Assembly: GCA_947493005.1 (NCBI GenBank)
Contig: CANLOY010000006.1
Location: forward strand, 62,001 to 126,000
DNA: 64,000 nucleotides
Direction of reading: 5' to 3'
Source of the DNA: an uncultured Roseivirga sp.
Lineage (GTDB): Bacteria; Bacteroidota; Bacteroidia; Cytophagales; Cyclobacteriaceae
The position numbers were made by a program, and so were the translations under genes. Within the stretch, counting starts at the first letter, position 1. Each line of letters opens with the position of its first letter. Shown piece after piece: positions 25,454 through 33,527 of this stretch. The notes beneath the pieces were generated by a model that was given only the letters and a program-made list of their open reading frames with translations, did no database searches and was not told the DNA's origin.

Positions 25454-26394
25454 AGGGATTTGATTTCGGAGAGAAGTTCTAAATCATCTACCACTTTACC
25501 AATATTTGTTCCTCTTAGGGGATCGTTATTTACTGGTTTGCAAAAATATCGTAATACTGGTTTACCCATGGCTTCGGCCTCAATCAGAAAGTTAGAAAAC
25601 ATACCAATTACAACATCAGCGTAATGAATCAATTCATTGACTTTAGCCCTGTTTTGATTTAGGACTATGTTATCAGTAATAGTTGGTTCTAAAAGAGCCA
25701 AGTTTTGATTAGGATGCAGCGTTAAAACAAAATTCAGTTTGTCTAATTCAGAATCCAATGCGCTCAACAATCCGGCTGTAGTTTCTACTTCATCAAAGCC
25801 AAATACTTGGCCAGCATTATCTACATTGGACAAGGGTTCTGGGGCATATACTACTAGTTTCTTGGAATAATCTAGGTCGAGTTTATCGTATAGTTCATCT
25901 CTGGAAGTATTAGGCTTCCAATGATTCAAAAAGTTATGATAAAAATTCCCAGTAACTAATAGATTACTATAGGAATCAAGACCGCATTCTCTGGCTAACC
26001 TTAAAGCCTTCTGGTCAATTAAAGCAATCTCGCTCGGGTAAATTTCTTTCCCATCCGACTCGAAACGGTCTTTGAAACGTGTATAATGATCGATAAATGC
26101 AATGCTTCGAATTCCTTGGTTATTCGACTCATTTATGAAGTCTAATTCAATTTTAGATGTGTAGGAAGTTCCGGTAAAAAGATAGTCAGGTTTAAACTCA
26201 TTGAATATTGTAATTACTTCTTCGGCAGAACATTCTTTAACCTCCAGGCCAAAATCCTCAAAGAATGAATATGATCTATCACTTACAATTAGAAATTCTT
26301 CAATTTGATTAATCTGAACATAAGCCAATATTGCCTTAGCTCCCCCTGGGTCACTGAATACAAACAAGCCTTTACCTGATAAGCCATCAAGCAT
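25450..26394 (-). CDS. Uncharacterised GT-B-like protein, candidate PseG substitute or glycosyltransferase
   Basis: 314 residues. I do not recognise a named family. It has an N-terminal Rossmann-like start (GLFVFSDPGGAKAILAY), a middle segment IRSIAFIDHYTRFKDRF, VTGNFYHNFL near 160, VLTLHPNQNL near 225 and DVVIGMFSNFLIEAEAMG near 262-280, a pattern like the C-terminal nucleotide site of UDP-GlcNAc 2-epimerase, MurG or PseG-type GT-B folds. PseG, the UDP-sugar hydrolase required between PseH and PseI, is missing from the cluster, and PseG is itself a GT-B relative. This protein could fill that step or could be a glycosyltransferase. Overlaps the GNAT gene by 4 bp. Confidence 0.5.
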   Translation of the reverse strand: MLDGLSGKGLFVFSDPGGAKAILAYVQINQIEEFLIVSDRSYSFFEDFGLEVKECSAEEVITIFNEFKPDYLFTGTSYTSKIELDFINESNNQGIRSIAFIDHYTRFKDRFESDGKEIYPSEIALIDQKALRLARECGLDSYSNLLVTGNFYHNFLNHWKPNTSRDELYDKLDLDYSKKLVVYAPEPLSNVDNAGQVFGFDEVETTAGLLSALDSELDKLNFVLTLHPNQNLALLEPTITDNIVLNQNRAKVNELIHYADVVIGMFSNFLIEAEAMGKPVLRYFCKPVNNDPLRGTNIGKVVDDLELLSEIKSL

Positions 26395-26395
26395 A

Positions 26396-27685
26396 CTATC
26401 TTAATTCTTCTACGTTCAATGCCACCTTATTGAATGCTTCTATTACGTCAGCAATATCCTTGTCAGACATACCCGGACGCATATATTCATGTGTAACTAA
26501 TTCATGGAAATGGAGCTTTTCAACATTAGGGCAAATCCCTTTACTGTAGTCAACTTCCCCCTTGTATTTCTCACAATTAAAGGAGCAATGAGTAGCTCGT
26601 TGTTGATATAATGGTTGGAGGTACAATGGTTTCACGTAACCTGCCCCTATAAGTGGAGTATCCTCTCTTAATACTGCGGAAGGAATTTCGGCCTTAAGCG
26701 CATTAACAAATGTATTTCTGTCAACACCTATTTTTTCTTGATCAAACCGAAGTGCTTGAACATAAAAAACATGTTTACTTCCCTCTTCTATAACGGGTGT
26801 TTGAATTCCTTCAATCTTACTTAACGCAGTTTCTAACTTTGCAGCGTTACCTATCCTCTGATCAATCAGCCCAGGTAGTTTTTTCAACTGTTGAATACCT
26901 ACTGCGGCTTCCATCTCAGTCATCCTGAAATTGAACCCATGAGAATTAAAAACATTCTCAACCCCCTTTGGTTCGACAATATTCTCTCCATGATTTCTAA
27001 TCAAATATATCCTTTCGGCTAGCTCGTCATTATTAGTTGTAAGTACTCCTCCCTCACCTGTATGGATATGTTTATGATAATTCAGGCTGAATATTCCAAT
27101 GTCTCCTATAGTACCTACTTCCTGATCTTTATAGCTAGCCAATGGCGCCTGTGCACAATCTTCAATCACGCAGAGATTATGTTTTTTTGCAATCCGCATG
27201 ATCTCATCCATTTTTGCAGGGTTACCAAAAATATGAACTACCAATATAGCTTTGGTTCTTGGTGTTATACAGCGTTCAATACTCTCTGGGCAAAGCCCAA
27301 AGTTGTTGTCATCAACATCTGCAAACACAGGTACTGCTCCATATATGATTGGTGCTAATGCACTTGCACTCATTGTATAAGCCGAAACTATTACTTCATC
27401 TCCGGCCTGTATACCACAAGCTCCAATTGCAGAGAATAGCCCTGAAGTATTTGAGTTTACCGAGATAGCATATTTACAATTAAAAGCTGAGGCCCAATCA
27501 CTTTCAAACTGCTGGACTGTTGGACCTCCATAGAAATCTTTATGCCATGCTCCTAGAAATTGAGACAAATTACCACTATCCAAAACCTTCATTACAGCCT
27601 CTTTCTCCTCTGACCCTATAGTATTGTATGCTGGAAATAGTTCTGTTCTTACTGGCGTACCTCCTTTAATAGCTAGTTTAGGCAT
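26396..27685 (-). CDS. DegT/DnrJ/EryC1/StrS-family aminotransferase
   Basis: 429 residues, longer than the usual 370-390. PLP-binding features are VSVNSNTSGLFSAIGA near 78, VIEDCAQAPLASY near 173, and the Schiff-base Lys in LNYHKHIHTGEGG near 203. The C-terminus carries CSFNCEKYKG and GICPNVEKLHFHEL, an insertion seen in the longer DegT enzymes. It is a sugar aminotransferase acting on a keto-sugar nucleotide. The Gfo/Idh/MocA gene immediately upstream (2-bp gap) could supply the keto-sugar, as WbpB/WlbA does for WbpE/WlbC. It is distinct from pseC at 33528-34721. The exact position of amination (C3 suggested by context) is inference. Confidence 0.87.
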   Translation of the reverse strand: MPKLAIKGGTPVRTELFPAYNTIGSEEKEAVMKVLDSGNLSQFLGAWHKDFYGGPTVQQFESDWASAFNCKYAISVNSNTSGLFSAIGACGIQAGDEVIVSAYTMSASALAPIIYGAVPVFADVDDNNFGLCPESIERCITPRTKAILVVHIFGNPAKMDEIMRIAKKHNLCVIEDCAQAPLASYKDQEVGTIGDIGIFSLNYHKHIHTGEGGVLTTNNDELAERIYLIRNHGENIVEPKGVENVFNSHGFNFRMTEMEAAVGIQQLKKLPGLIDQRIGNAAKLETALSKIEGIQTPVIEEGSKHVFYVQALRFDQEKIGVDRNTFVNALKAEIPSAVLREDTPLIGAGYVKPLYLQPLYQQRATHCSFNCEKYKGEVDYSKGICPNVEKLHFHELVTHEYMRPGMSDKDIADVIEAFNKVALNVEELR

Positions 27686-27687
27686 AG

Positions 27688-28638
27688 TTAGTGCTTAATA
27701 AAATTCAACATTTGCAAATTTAATCGAACTGCTTCTTCAAAATTATCGTCAACTACTTTTTCTGCTAGTATGTTATGAGCCAATTCGGCTACAGGTTCCA
27801 TATAGTTTCTGAGACAGTTCTCTTTGGATTGATGTTCTAGAGGTTTCAATGGTTTGAAGTAAACACCTTCTTTATCAGCTTTAGACACCTCAATTATATT
27901 TCCAGCTTCCTTTAAATGAATTCTATGATATTCGAAGAAAATATCAACTTCAAAGTGCGAAAACTTAACATTTGATATGCCTAAAACATCTACGTTCACA
28001 CCGTCCCAATTAGCACGAAGAGACATGGTTGGATCGTTTGGAAAAGCATCAAACACATGATTGGATGTTTCAACATTTTCCAATTCCATTTCAGCACCTA
28101 AAAGGTATTGAACTAAATCTAGTGCATGCCCTGCATTATTAACAAAGCCTCTTTGATATCGGATAGACAGATTTGTCAAAGGCTCTGTTTTGAGGACTTC
28201 CTGGATGTATAATTTCAAGTCAATATAGCAAGGAAGGAACCTCCGTATATAATTTACCACTACCCTTGTATCCGACAATTGATATTTAGCTTGAAGTGAT
28301 TTTAAATCTTCCAACTCAGAAGCCACTGGCTTTTCACAAACGACTAATTTTACCTTGGCTTCAAATGCCTTGATCAAAAGTTCTGTATGCGTTGTAGTAG
28401 GTGTACAAATACTAATACAGTCGAATTCTGATAATTCTATCTCTTCTAAATTGGTCAAAAATGAAGCTTCATATTGATTCGCGACTTTTTCTGCAAGTGT
28501 AGAATCTAAATCAAAAAAGGTAGGAGTAAATTTGGGGTGTAGGAAAAAGGCTTTTGCATGCGTTTGAACAAATCCATTATCGAAGTCATAGCCTGCTCCA
28601 ATATTACCACATCCAATGATCAATATTTTATAGCTCAC
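27688..28638 (-). CDS. Gfo/Idh/MocA-family oxidoreductase
   Basis: 316 residues. The N-terminal Rossmann fold has LIIGCGNIGAGYDFD at 6-20 and CEKPVASELEDL near 100, the signature Glu-Lys-Pro of the family. YIRRFLPCYIDLKLYI near 130 opens the substrate domain. Members oxidise or reduce a sugar or sugar-nucleotide hydroxyl with NAD(P). Pairing with the DegT gene downstream suggests making a keto-sugar for transamination, possibly at C3. It overlaps pseF by 11 bp. A second Gfo protein of this cluster is at 31419-32489 and is not closely similar. Confidence 0.85.
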   Translation of the reverse strand: MSYKILIIGCGNIGAGYDFDNGFVQTHAKAFFLHPKFTPTFFDLDSTLAEKVANQYEASFLTNLEEIELSEFDCISICTPTTTHTELLIKAFEAKVKLVVCEKPVASELEDLKSLQAKYQLSDTRVVVNYIRRFLPCYIDLKLYIQEVLKTEPLTNLSIRYQRGFVNNAGHALDLVQYLLGAEMELENVETSNHVFDAFPNDPTMSLRANWDGVNVDVLGISNVKFSHFEVDIFFEYHRIHLKEAGNIIEVSKADKEGVYFKPLKPLEHQSKENCLRNYMEPVAELAHNILAEKVVDDNFEEAVRLNLQMLNFIKH

Positions 28639-29350
28639 TCGCTTTGTTTTTCTCTAACAAAAAAGTGTATTTAATCTCAGCTACCTTCCAGTCCTCTTCA
28701 TTATCAATATCCTGTACTTCACTCTCTGGCATCTCAATTGGTAAAGTGAAATCAGTAAACATCTTGGCATCTTTCAAAAAGTCTTCAGTTTTCAAAAAGT
28801 AGAATTGACCACTATCATGAAAGGTTGGAGTTAAGTCCTGAGACCTGCTATTCATATGCTCAGGCCAATTCATCTCAACTCTTTCATTTTCAATCTTAAA
28901 TGAACGCTGAATTGGAAATCCAAACCTTACTATTGGCACGACTGATTTAGCACCTGATTCAGAAAGTAATTTATAAGCTTCTGAAAGTTTCACGGAAGTC
29001 ACAAAAGGTGCGGTTGGGTATAAACAACAGAAATATTTAAAAGATTTACCTTCATTTAGGTACTGTTCAAGTACCTCGTTTAATACGTCAGCGGTGGTTG
29101 AATAATCATCAGATGTTTTTGCAGATCTTTTAAATGGAACAATGGCTCCTGCCTTTTTTGCGATTTCGGCAATTTCATCATCATCTGTAGAAACCATAAC
29201 TTCATCAAAGCAACCAGCATTTAAAGCAGCCTCTATTGAGTAGTTTATAATAGGTTTCCCAAGAAATTCTTTAATGTTCTTGCGCGGAATCCTCTTACTT
29301 CCTCCTCTGGCAGTAATAATAGCCAAACAGCCTTTCATTTCTTTGATCAT
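28628..29350 (-). CDS. pseF: Pseudaminic acid cytidylyltransferase
   Basis: 240 residues, the normal length. The CTP loop IITARGGSKRIPRKNIKEF is at 10-28, KPIINYSIEAAL follows, then MVSTDDDEIAEIA near 52 and CLYPTAPFVTS near 107. It catalyses CTP + Pse5Ac7Ac giving CMP-Pse in the cytoplasm. The assignment to PseF rather than NeuA/LegF rests on the adjacent pseI (4-bp overlap) and the pseB and pseC genes upstream. A second Met at residue 5 is an alternative start, but the first overlaps the pseI stop in the ATGA arrangement typical of this operon. Confidence 0.88.
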   Translation of the reverse strand: MIKEMKGCLAIITARGGSKRIPRKNIKEFLGKPIINYSIEAALNAGCFDEVMVSTDDDEIAEIAKKAGAIVPFKRSAKTSDDYSTTADVLNEVLEQYLNEGKSFKYFCCLYPTAPFVTSVKLSEAYKLLSESGAKSVVPIVRFGFPIQRSFKIENERVEMNWPEHMNSRSQDLTPTFHDSGQFYFLKTEDFLKDAKMFTDFTLPIEMPESEVQDIDNEEDWKVAEIKYTFLLEKNKASEL

Positions 29351-30384
29351 TTTATGTGATCTAAACTCAGCGGTGTACCTGAACTTAAGTCTAGGTTTAC
29401 CTCTTTACCAATTAATTCTTTTAAATGTTTGGGATGCAATCCAAAACCAGGCCTTATGCTTCTCACATTTGCCTCTGTAATTGTCTCCCCTCTTTTGATG
29501 TCTTCCACTACATATAAAGATCGGCTAAAATCTTTCCCTTTAAGTTGTTTCTCTGTCAATGAGTAGTTAACCTTTCCAATAGCCTTCTCAGTTTCTCTGA
29601 CTACTTTAACCATCTCTGCAAACTCTTTCTCATTTAAAGAGAATGAGGCATCTGGTCCTCCAACAGATCTGTCAAGAATAAAATGCTTCTCAATAATTTT
29701 CGCGCCAAAACAAGTTGCAACAACAGGTACTGTTGTCCCCATAGTGTGATCACTCAGACCAGAAATGATGTCAAATCGATCTTTGAAATCTCTCACCATA
29801 CTCATGTTCGCTTCTTCTACAGGGGCTGGATAACTTGAAGTACATTTTAACAATGCCAAATCATTGTTCCCCATTCTCCTGCATGCATCCAATGCGAGTT
29901 CTATGTCTTCCATTTCAGCTATGCCAGTAGACAATATCACAGGTTTACCCTTAGAAGCAATGTATTCAATGAGTGGTATATCAGTTATTTCGAAAGAAGC
30001 TACTTTGTAAGCAGGTGTTTCAAGGCTTTCCAGCAAATCAACTCCGGGACGGTCAAATGGTGATGAAAAACACACAAGCCCCTCTTTTCTTGCTGTATCG
30101 AACAAAGCTTCATGCCATTCATATGGTGTTTGTGCTTGCTGATAAAGTTTATAAAGGTTCTGTCCTTCCCAGATAGTGCCTTTAATAATAAAGTCTTCCT
30201 CATCACTATCTATTGTAATACTATCCGCAGTATAAGTTTGAAGTTTTATAGCATCAGCTCCGGCTCTTTTAGCAGCCCTGATTGTCTCTAGAGCAGTTTC
30301 AAGACTGCCATTATGATTTGCCGAGAGTTCAGCAATAATGAATACCGGAGAGTCTAAATTAATATCGTAATGCCCTATCTTCAT
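29347..30384 (-). CDS. pseI: Pseudaminic acid synthase
   Basis: 345 residues, the normal length of NeuB-family synthases. The N-terminal TIM barrel has FIIAELSANHNGSLETAL near 15-32, ADAIKLQTYTADSI near 42 and FSSPFDRPGVDLLE near 102, with KPVILSTGIAEMEDI near 147 and KCTSSYPAP near 178. The C-terminal SAF/antifreeze-like domain is from about 285 (YVVEDIKRGETI). It condenses PEP with 2,4-diacetamido-2,4,6-trideoxy-L-altrose to give pseudaminic acid. AELSANHNGS is characteristic of PseI rather than sialic acid NeuB. It overlaps both the GNAT gene and pseF by 4 bp. Confidence 0.93.
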   Translation of the reverse strand: MKIGHYDINLDSPVFIIAELSANHNGSLETALETIRAAKRAGADAIKLQTYTADSITIDSDEEDFIIKGTIWEGQNLYKLYQQAQTPYEWHEALFDTARKEGLVCFSSPFDRPGVDLLESLETPAYKVASFEITDIPLIEYIASKGKPVILSTGIAEMEDIELALDACRRMGNNDLALLKCTSSYPAPVEEANMSMVRDFKDRFDIISGLSDHTMGTTVPVVATCFGAKIIEKHFILDRSVGGPDASFSLNEKEFAEMVKVVRETEKAIGKVNYSLTEKQLKGKDFSRSLYVVEDIKRGETITEANVRSIRPGFGLHPKHLKELIGKEVNLDLSSGTPLSLDHIK

Positions 30385-31406
30385 AGTATATCTTTCTCAA
30401 ATAGTATCAATCCACTTTCTTGTTGATCAATACGCTGAAAATTCAATTTTTCAAAAACTTTAACTGAGGCAATGTTTTGTTCAAACACTTCGCCTTGAAT
30501 ACTAATAGCCAATTTATGCTCTTTACAAAACTCTATACCTCTTTCCAACAACGCTATTCCTAGGCCCATTCCGTGAACGCAAGGATCAAGTAAATAACTA
30601 ATCTTGCCAATTTTACTTTGAACGTCTAGTCTAAATGAACCAATCGCTTGAAGACCTCTACAAACAATTAGGTAAGTACAATTCGAATCATCTAGTTTTT
30701 TACGAAACCACTGAGAATGTTCTTCCAATGTGATCTCACTTTGACTAATTGCGAATTGTCTTATCATTTTATTCTTAGCCCATTGAAACGTTAATTCTAA
30801 ATCGGTTTCAGTTGCTTTTTTTAATGTCAAATACGGATTGTATTTGGCATGAATAAGCACATCTACATAACTATTATCAAATAAGACATGTGACTTCAAT
30901 TGAGCCTCTTTTTTAAACCCTCTTGAGTTGAGAGCTCGATAAAGACGGGGTCTCAAATCAAATGCGTAAGTAAAAATTTTATTAAACCCTAACTGACCAA
31001 ATGCTACCTCTTCAATTAGTTCTAAATATTGGCTCCAATGTATTTCAAAGTCCAATTTCTCCAATGAAGTATTCATTAGAAAGGAGATTTCGGCATGTTT
31101 GTCTTTCCAATTAAGGTGCACTAAACCTCCATAGCCAATGCATATATCGTCTTTCAAATATGAAAACAACAATTGATTAGGTTCGCTTTCATCAAAAAGC
31201 TTTGGTATTACATTATCGAAGTATTGATCTTGCTCTTCTTTAGATAGTGGTTTGGATTGTCTTAAATGATATATCTGATCATTCCTCCATTGCATAATTT
31301 GATATCTATCCTCATACCTGATTGGTACGATAGAGTACGCTCCTTGAATAAATACTTGCTTCTCTATTGCTTTATAAATACGCTGAACTGACACAGATTT
31401 ACTCAT
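30381..31406 (-). CDS. Two-domain GNAT acetyltransferase, candidate PseH
   Basis: 341 residues made of two GNAT-like halves. Residues about 20-190 start YSIVPIRYEDRYQIMQWRND and contain IGYGGLVHLNW and NSRGFKKEAQL. Residues about 195-341 start LTLKKATETDLELTFQWAKN, with the acetyl-CoA loop CVHGMGLGIALLERGIEF near 280 and FEQNIASVKVFEKLNF near 312. The second half resembles the GNAT domain fused to PseG in many bacteria. PseH acetylates the C4 amine made by PseC, and the position between pseC and pseI supports that. What the other half does is unknown: a second acylation or a degenerate domain. No PseG-type GT-B segment is present in this polypeptide. Confidence 0.7.
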   Translation of the reverse strand: MSKSVSVQRIYKAIEKQVFIQGAYSIVPIRYEDRYQIMQWRNDQIYHLRQSKPLSKEEQDQYFDNVIPKLFDESEPNQLLFSYLKDDICIGYGGLVHLNWKDKHAEISFLMNTSLEKLDFEIHWSQYLELIEEVAFGQLGFNKIFTYAFDLRPRLYRALNSRGFKKEAQLKSHVLFDNSYVDVLIHAKYNPYLTLKKATETDLELTFQWAKNKMIRQFAISQSEITLEEHSQWFRKKLDDSNCTYLIVCRGLQAIGSFRLDVQSKIGKISYLLDPCVHGMGLGIALLERGIEFCKEHKLAISIQGEVFEQNIASVKVFEKLNFQRIDQQESGLILFEKDIL

Positions 31407-31418
31407 AAAAGACTATTG

Positions 31419-32489
31419 CTAAGCATAGTGATTACCACTTCGTCCAGTCACAACCATTTCTTCTGGAACTTCTGAAGGGTTAACCCTTTTCCCACCATTA
31501 AGTGAAGAGTGAACTAGTCCATTGAGCATAGTCATTCCAACTGTAATTTCTTCCTTCGAGATAGGAGAAGTACCTACTCCTTTACTTACCGCTAACAACT
31601 CTCTAAAAACGGTTACAGTTGCACTCTCCGTAGGAGCTTCTAATTTGATTTGCTCAGTCTTGCCTAAGTAACCAGAAGATGTTGTGTTTTGAATATCGAC
31701 AAAGGCTCCATCTGAATAGATAGTAATAATGGCCTTTTCACATATCAATCGGGTATTCAATCCTATTCCCTTATTTATTGATGCACTCACTCCGTTTGAA
31801 AATTCGAAATAACCATTATTCACCAATGGGTCATTATCAATAAAACCTGCATCCTTTGGCTCATATCCATTTATAAAAGTGCAATTGCCTTGAATCAGCG
31901 TTAAGTCTGTCGAGCCTGCAAAAAACAGGATCAAATCAACAGAATGAGGATGAGTCCAATAGAGATTAGAATGCCCATTCTCAACTACTATTTCGACAAG
32001 TCTACCAAACTTCTCTGAAGCTATTAATTTCTTTACTTCACGATACCTCTTATGATATCTTCTATTGACACCATAGCCCAATGTAACACCAGCTTCCGAA
32101 GCAATCATCAATGAACGTTTACAATCGGCTATAGACCGACTAATTGGTTTTTCGAAATAGATAACTTTGGCATAATTTCTTACTGCCTCAACAATTAAAT
32201 CTGTTCTCCCCTCTGATCTGGTAGCAATGCATAAAAACTCGGGCTGAATTTCATTTATAAGCTTGTGTGCGTCTGTAAAAAGAAACTCAACTGAATGTTC
32301 TTCTCCTAAGGTTTTCAACCTTGTCTTATCAAGATCACAAATTGCTTCTAACTTTAGTTCTTCTAGTTCCTTTATACACTCCAAGTGTCCTAGTGGAAGC
32401 CAACCATCAGCAATTAGTCCTTCTAAACGACTTGAAGGACCAGCGCCCATTCTACCAAGGCCTATTACAGCTGCTCTCAATTTTTCCAT
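31419..32489 (-). CDS. Gfo/Idh/MocA-family oxidoreductase (paired with MDR protein)
   Basis: 356 residues. Rossmann motif AVIGLGRMGAGPSSR at 7-21, EAICDLDKTRL near 48, YFEKPISRSIADCKR near 112 and YGVNRRYHKRYREV near 140. It is a sugar-type NAD(P) oxidoreductase. Its gene overlaps that of the MDR protein upstream by 13 bp. The same two domains occur fused in 'bi-domain oxidoreductases' of other glycan clusters, so the two proteins probably work together. The position within the pse genes (between pseC and the GNAT) suggests the pair acts on a Pse precursor or on a companion sugar. The reaction is unknown. Confidence 0.82.
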   Translation of the reverse strand: MEKLRAAVIGLGRMGAGPSSRLEGLIADGWLPLGHLECIKELEELKLEAICDLDKTRLKTLGEEHSVEFLFTDAHKLINEIQPEFLCIATRSEGRTDLIVEAVRNYAKVIYFEKPISRSIADCKRSLMIASEAGVTLGYGVNRRYHKRYREVKKLIASEKFGRLVEIVVENGHSNLYWTHPHSVDLILFFAGSTDLTLIQGNCTFINGYEPKDAGFIDNDPLVNNGYFEFSNGVSASINKGIGLNTRLICEKAIITIYSDGAFVDIQNTTSSGYLGKTEQIKLEAPTESATVTVFRELLAVSKGVGTSPISKEEITVGMTMLNGLVHSSLNGGKRVNPSEVPEEMVVTGRSGNHYA

Positions 32490-33493
32490 GATATTAATGT
32501 AGAAAGCATGTAATGCTCTCGTGAAGAATACTTCACATATTGTGAGTCAAGTTCCGTGTAATGAATTGAGTCAGTGATAATATTTTCGCTATCCAATTTA
32601 TTCCTTAGAATTAAATCTATAATGTATTCCAGATTTCGTTTTACGTTAAACCTCTGTTCATAAGGTTCAAGCCCAATTTCATTAATATTACAAAGCGCTT
32701 TTATACTCAACTGTTTGTCATAGACATATTTAGGGTCTAAAGGGTTAAAATCTGGGTTCTCCTGACCTCTCCCTGGAAATCCCATATTGACTATAGTACC
32801 TCCTCTATTTGCTAATTGTAAAGCAAATAACCAATCCGACCACAAATTAGACGTGTTAATAACAATGTCTAATCCTACTTGTGCAGTTTTGTCAATGACA
32901 TAGTCTAATGCATTGGAAGATTTCTGGAAAACCTGAACTCCTTTATTTCCCATTTTAGCTTCGAGCTCTTTAATATTAGAGAACAGAAACGTTTTTGCAC
33001 CACTTAACTCACTCATAATTGCACTGGTATAGCCTAGGGTTCCCCCTCCAATTATACCAATATTATGACCTTGTTTGGCATCAGCTGTAATGAGTGCATG
33101 ATAACCCAAATGATATAAATATGCTGGTGTTAATTCTTTCGCATTCTCGGAAGGAACTTTCAAGTAAAAATCAGATTCTTTAAACCTTAAATGCGTTCTA
33201 TGCGAATGAAAAGTAAGTACCATATCTCCTTTGGACAAGGAAGTAACTCGCTTTCCCGTATGAATTATCTCTGAAACATTACAATAACCCATGAGTCTTG
33301 GGTAAATCTTTCCTGGTCTCAATGGTGACATACCCACATAAGCTGCATATTCTGTACCTGGGCTAACGGCAGAATAACATGTTTTTGCAATTACTTCATC
33401 TTCTTCCAGCTCGTATAACGATAGGAATTCAGATTTTAAGATCAAATCTCTTGGACCCTGTAAATAATATACTTTAGAGGTAATTTGAGTCAT
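32477..33493 (-). CDS. MDR-family (zinc-type alcohol dehydrogenase-like) oxidoreductase
   Basis: 338 residues. TCYSAVSPGTEYAAYVG near 38-54 is the catalytic-domain motif of the MDR proteins found in polysaccharide clusters. NIGIIGGGTLGYTSAIM near 150 is the nucleotide-binding loop, and GGTIVNMGFPGRGQE near 238 closes the cofactor domain. The four-Cys structural zinc lobe of classical alcohol dehydrogenases is not visible. It lies 34 bp downstream of pseC and overlaps the Gfo gene. It probably oxidises or reduces a sugar hydroxyl or keto group together with the Gfo protein. Confidence 0.8.
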   Translation of the reverse strand: MTQITSKVYYLQGPRDLILKSEFLSLYELEEDEVIAKTCYSAVSPGTEYAAYVGMSPLRPGKIYPRLMGYCNVSEIIHTGKRVTSLSKGDMVLTFHSHRTHLRFKESDFYLKVPSENAKELTPAYLYHLGYHALITADAKQGHNIGIIGGGTLGYTSAIMSELSGAKTFLFSNIKELEAKMGNKGVQVFQKSSNALDYVIDKTAQVGLDIVINTSNLWSDWLFALQLANRGGTIVNMGFPGRGQENPDFNPLDPKYVYDKQLSIKALCNINEIGLEPYEQRFNVKRNLEYIIDLILRNKLDSENIITDSIHYTELDSQYVKYSSREHYMLSTLISWKN

Positions 33494-33527
33494 TTTGGAA
33501 TGTTAAATTGCTATACAAGCTCTTTAA

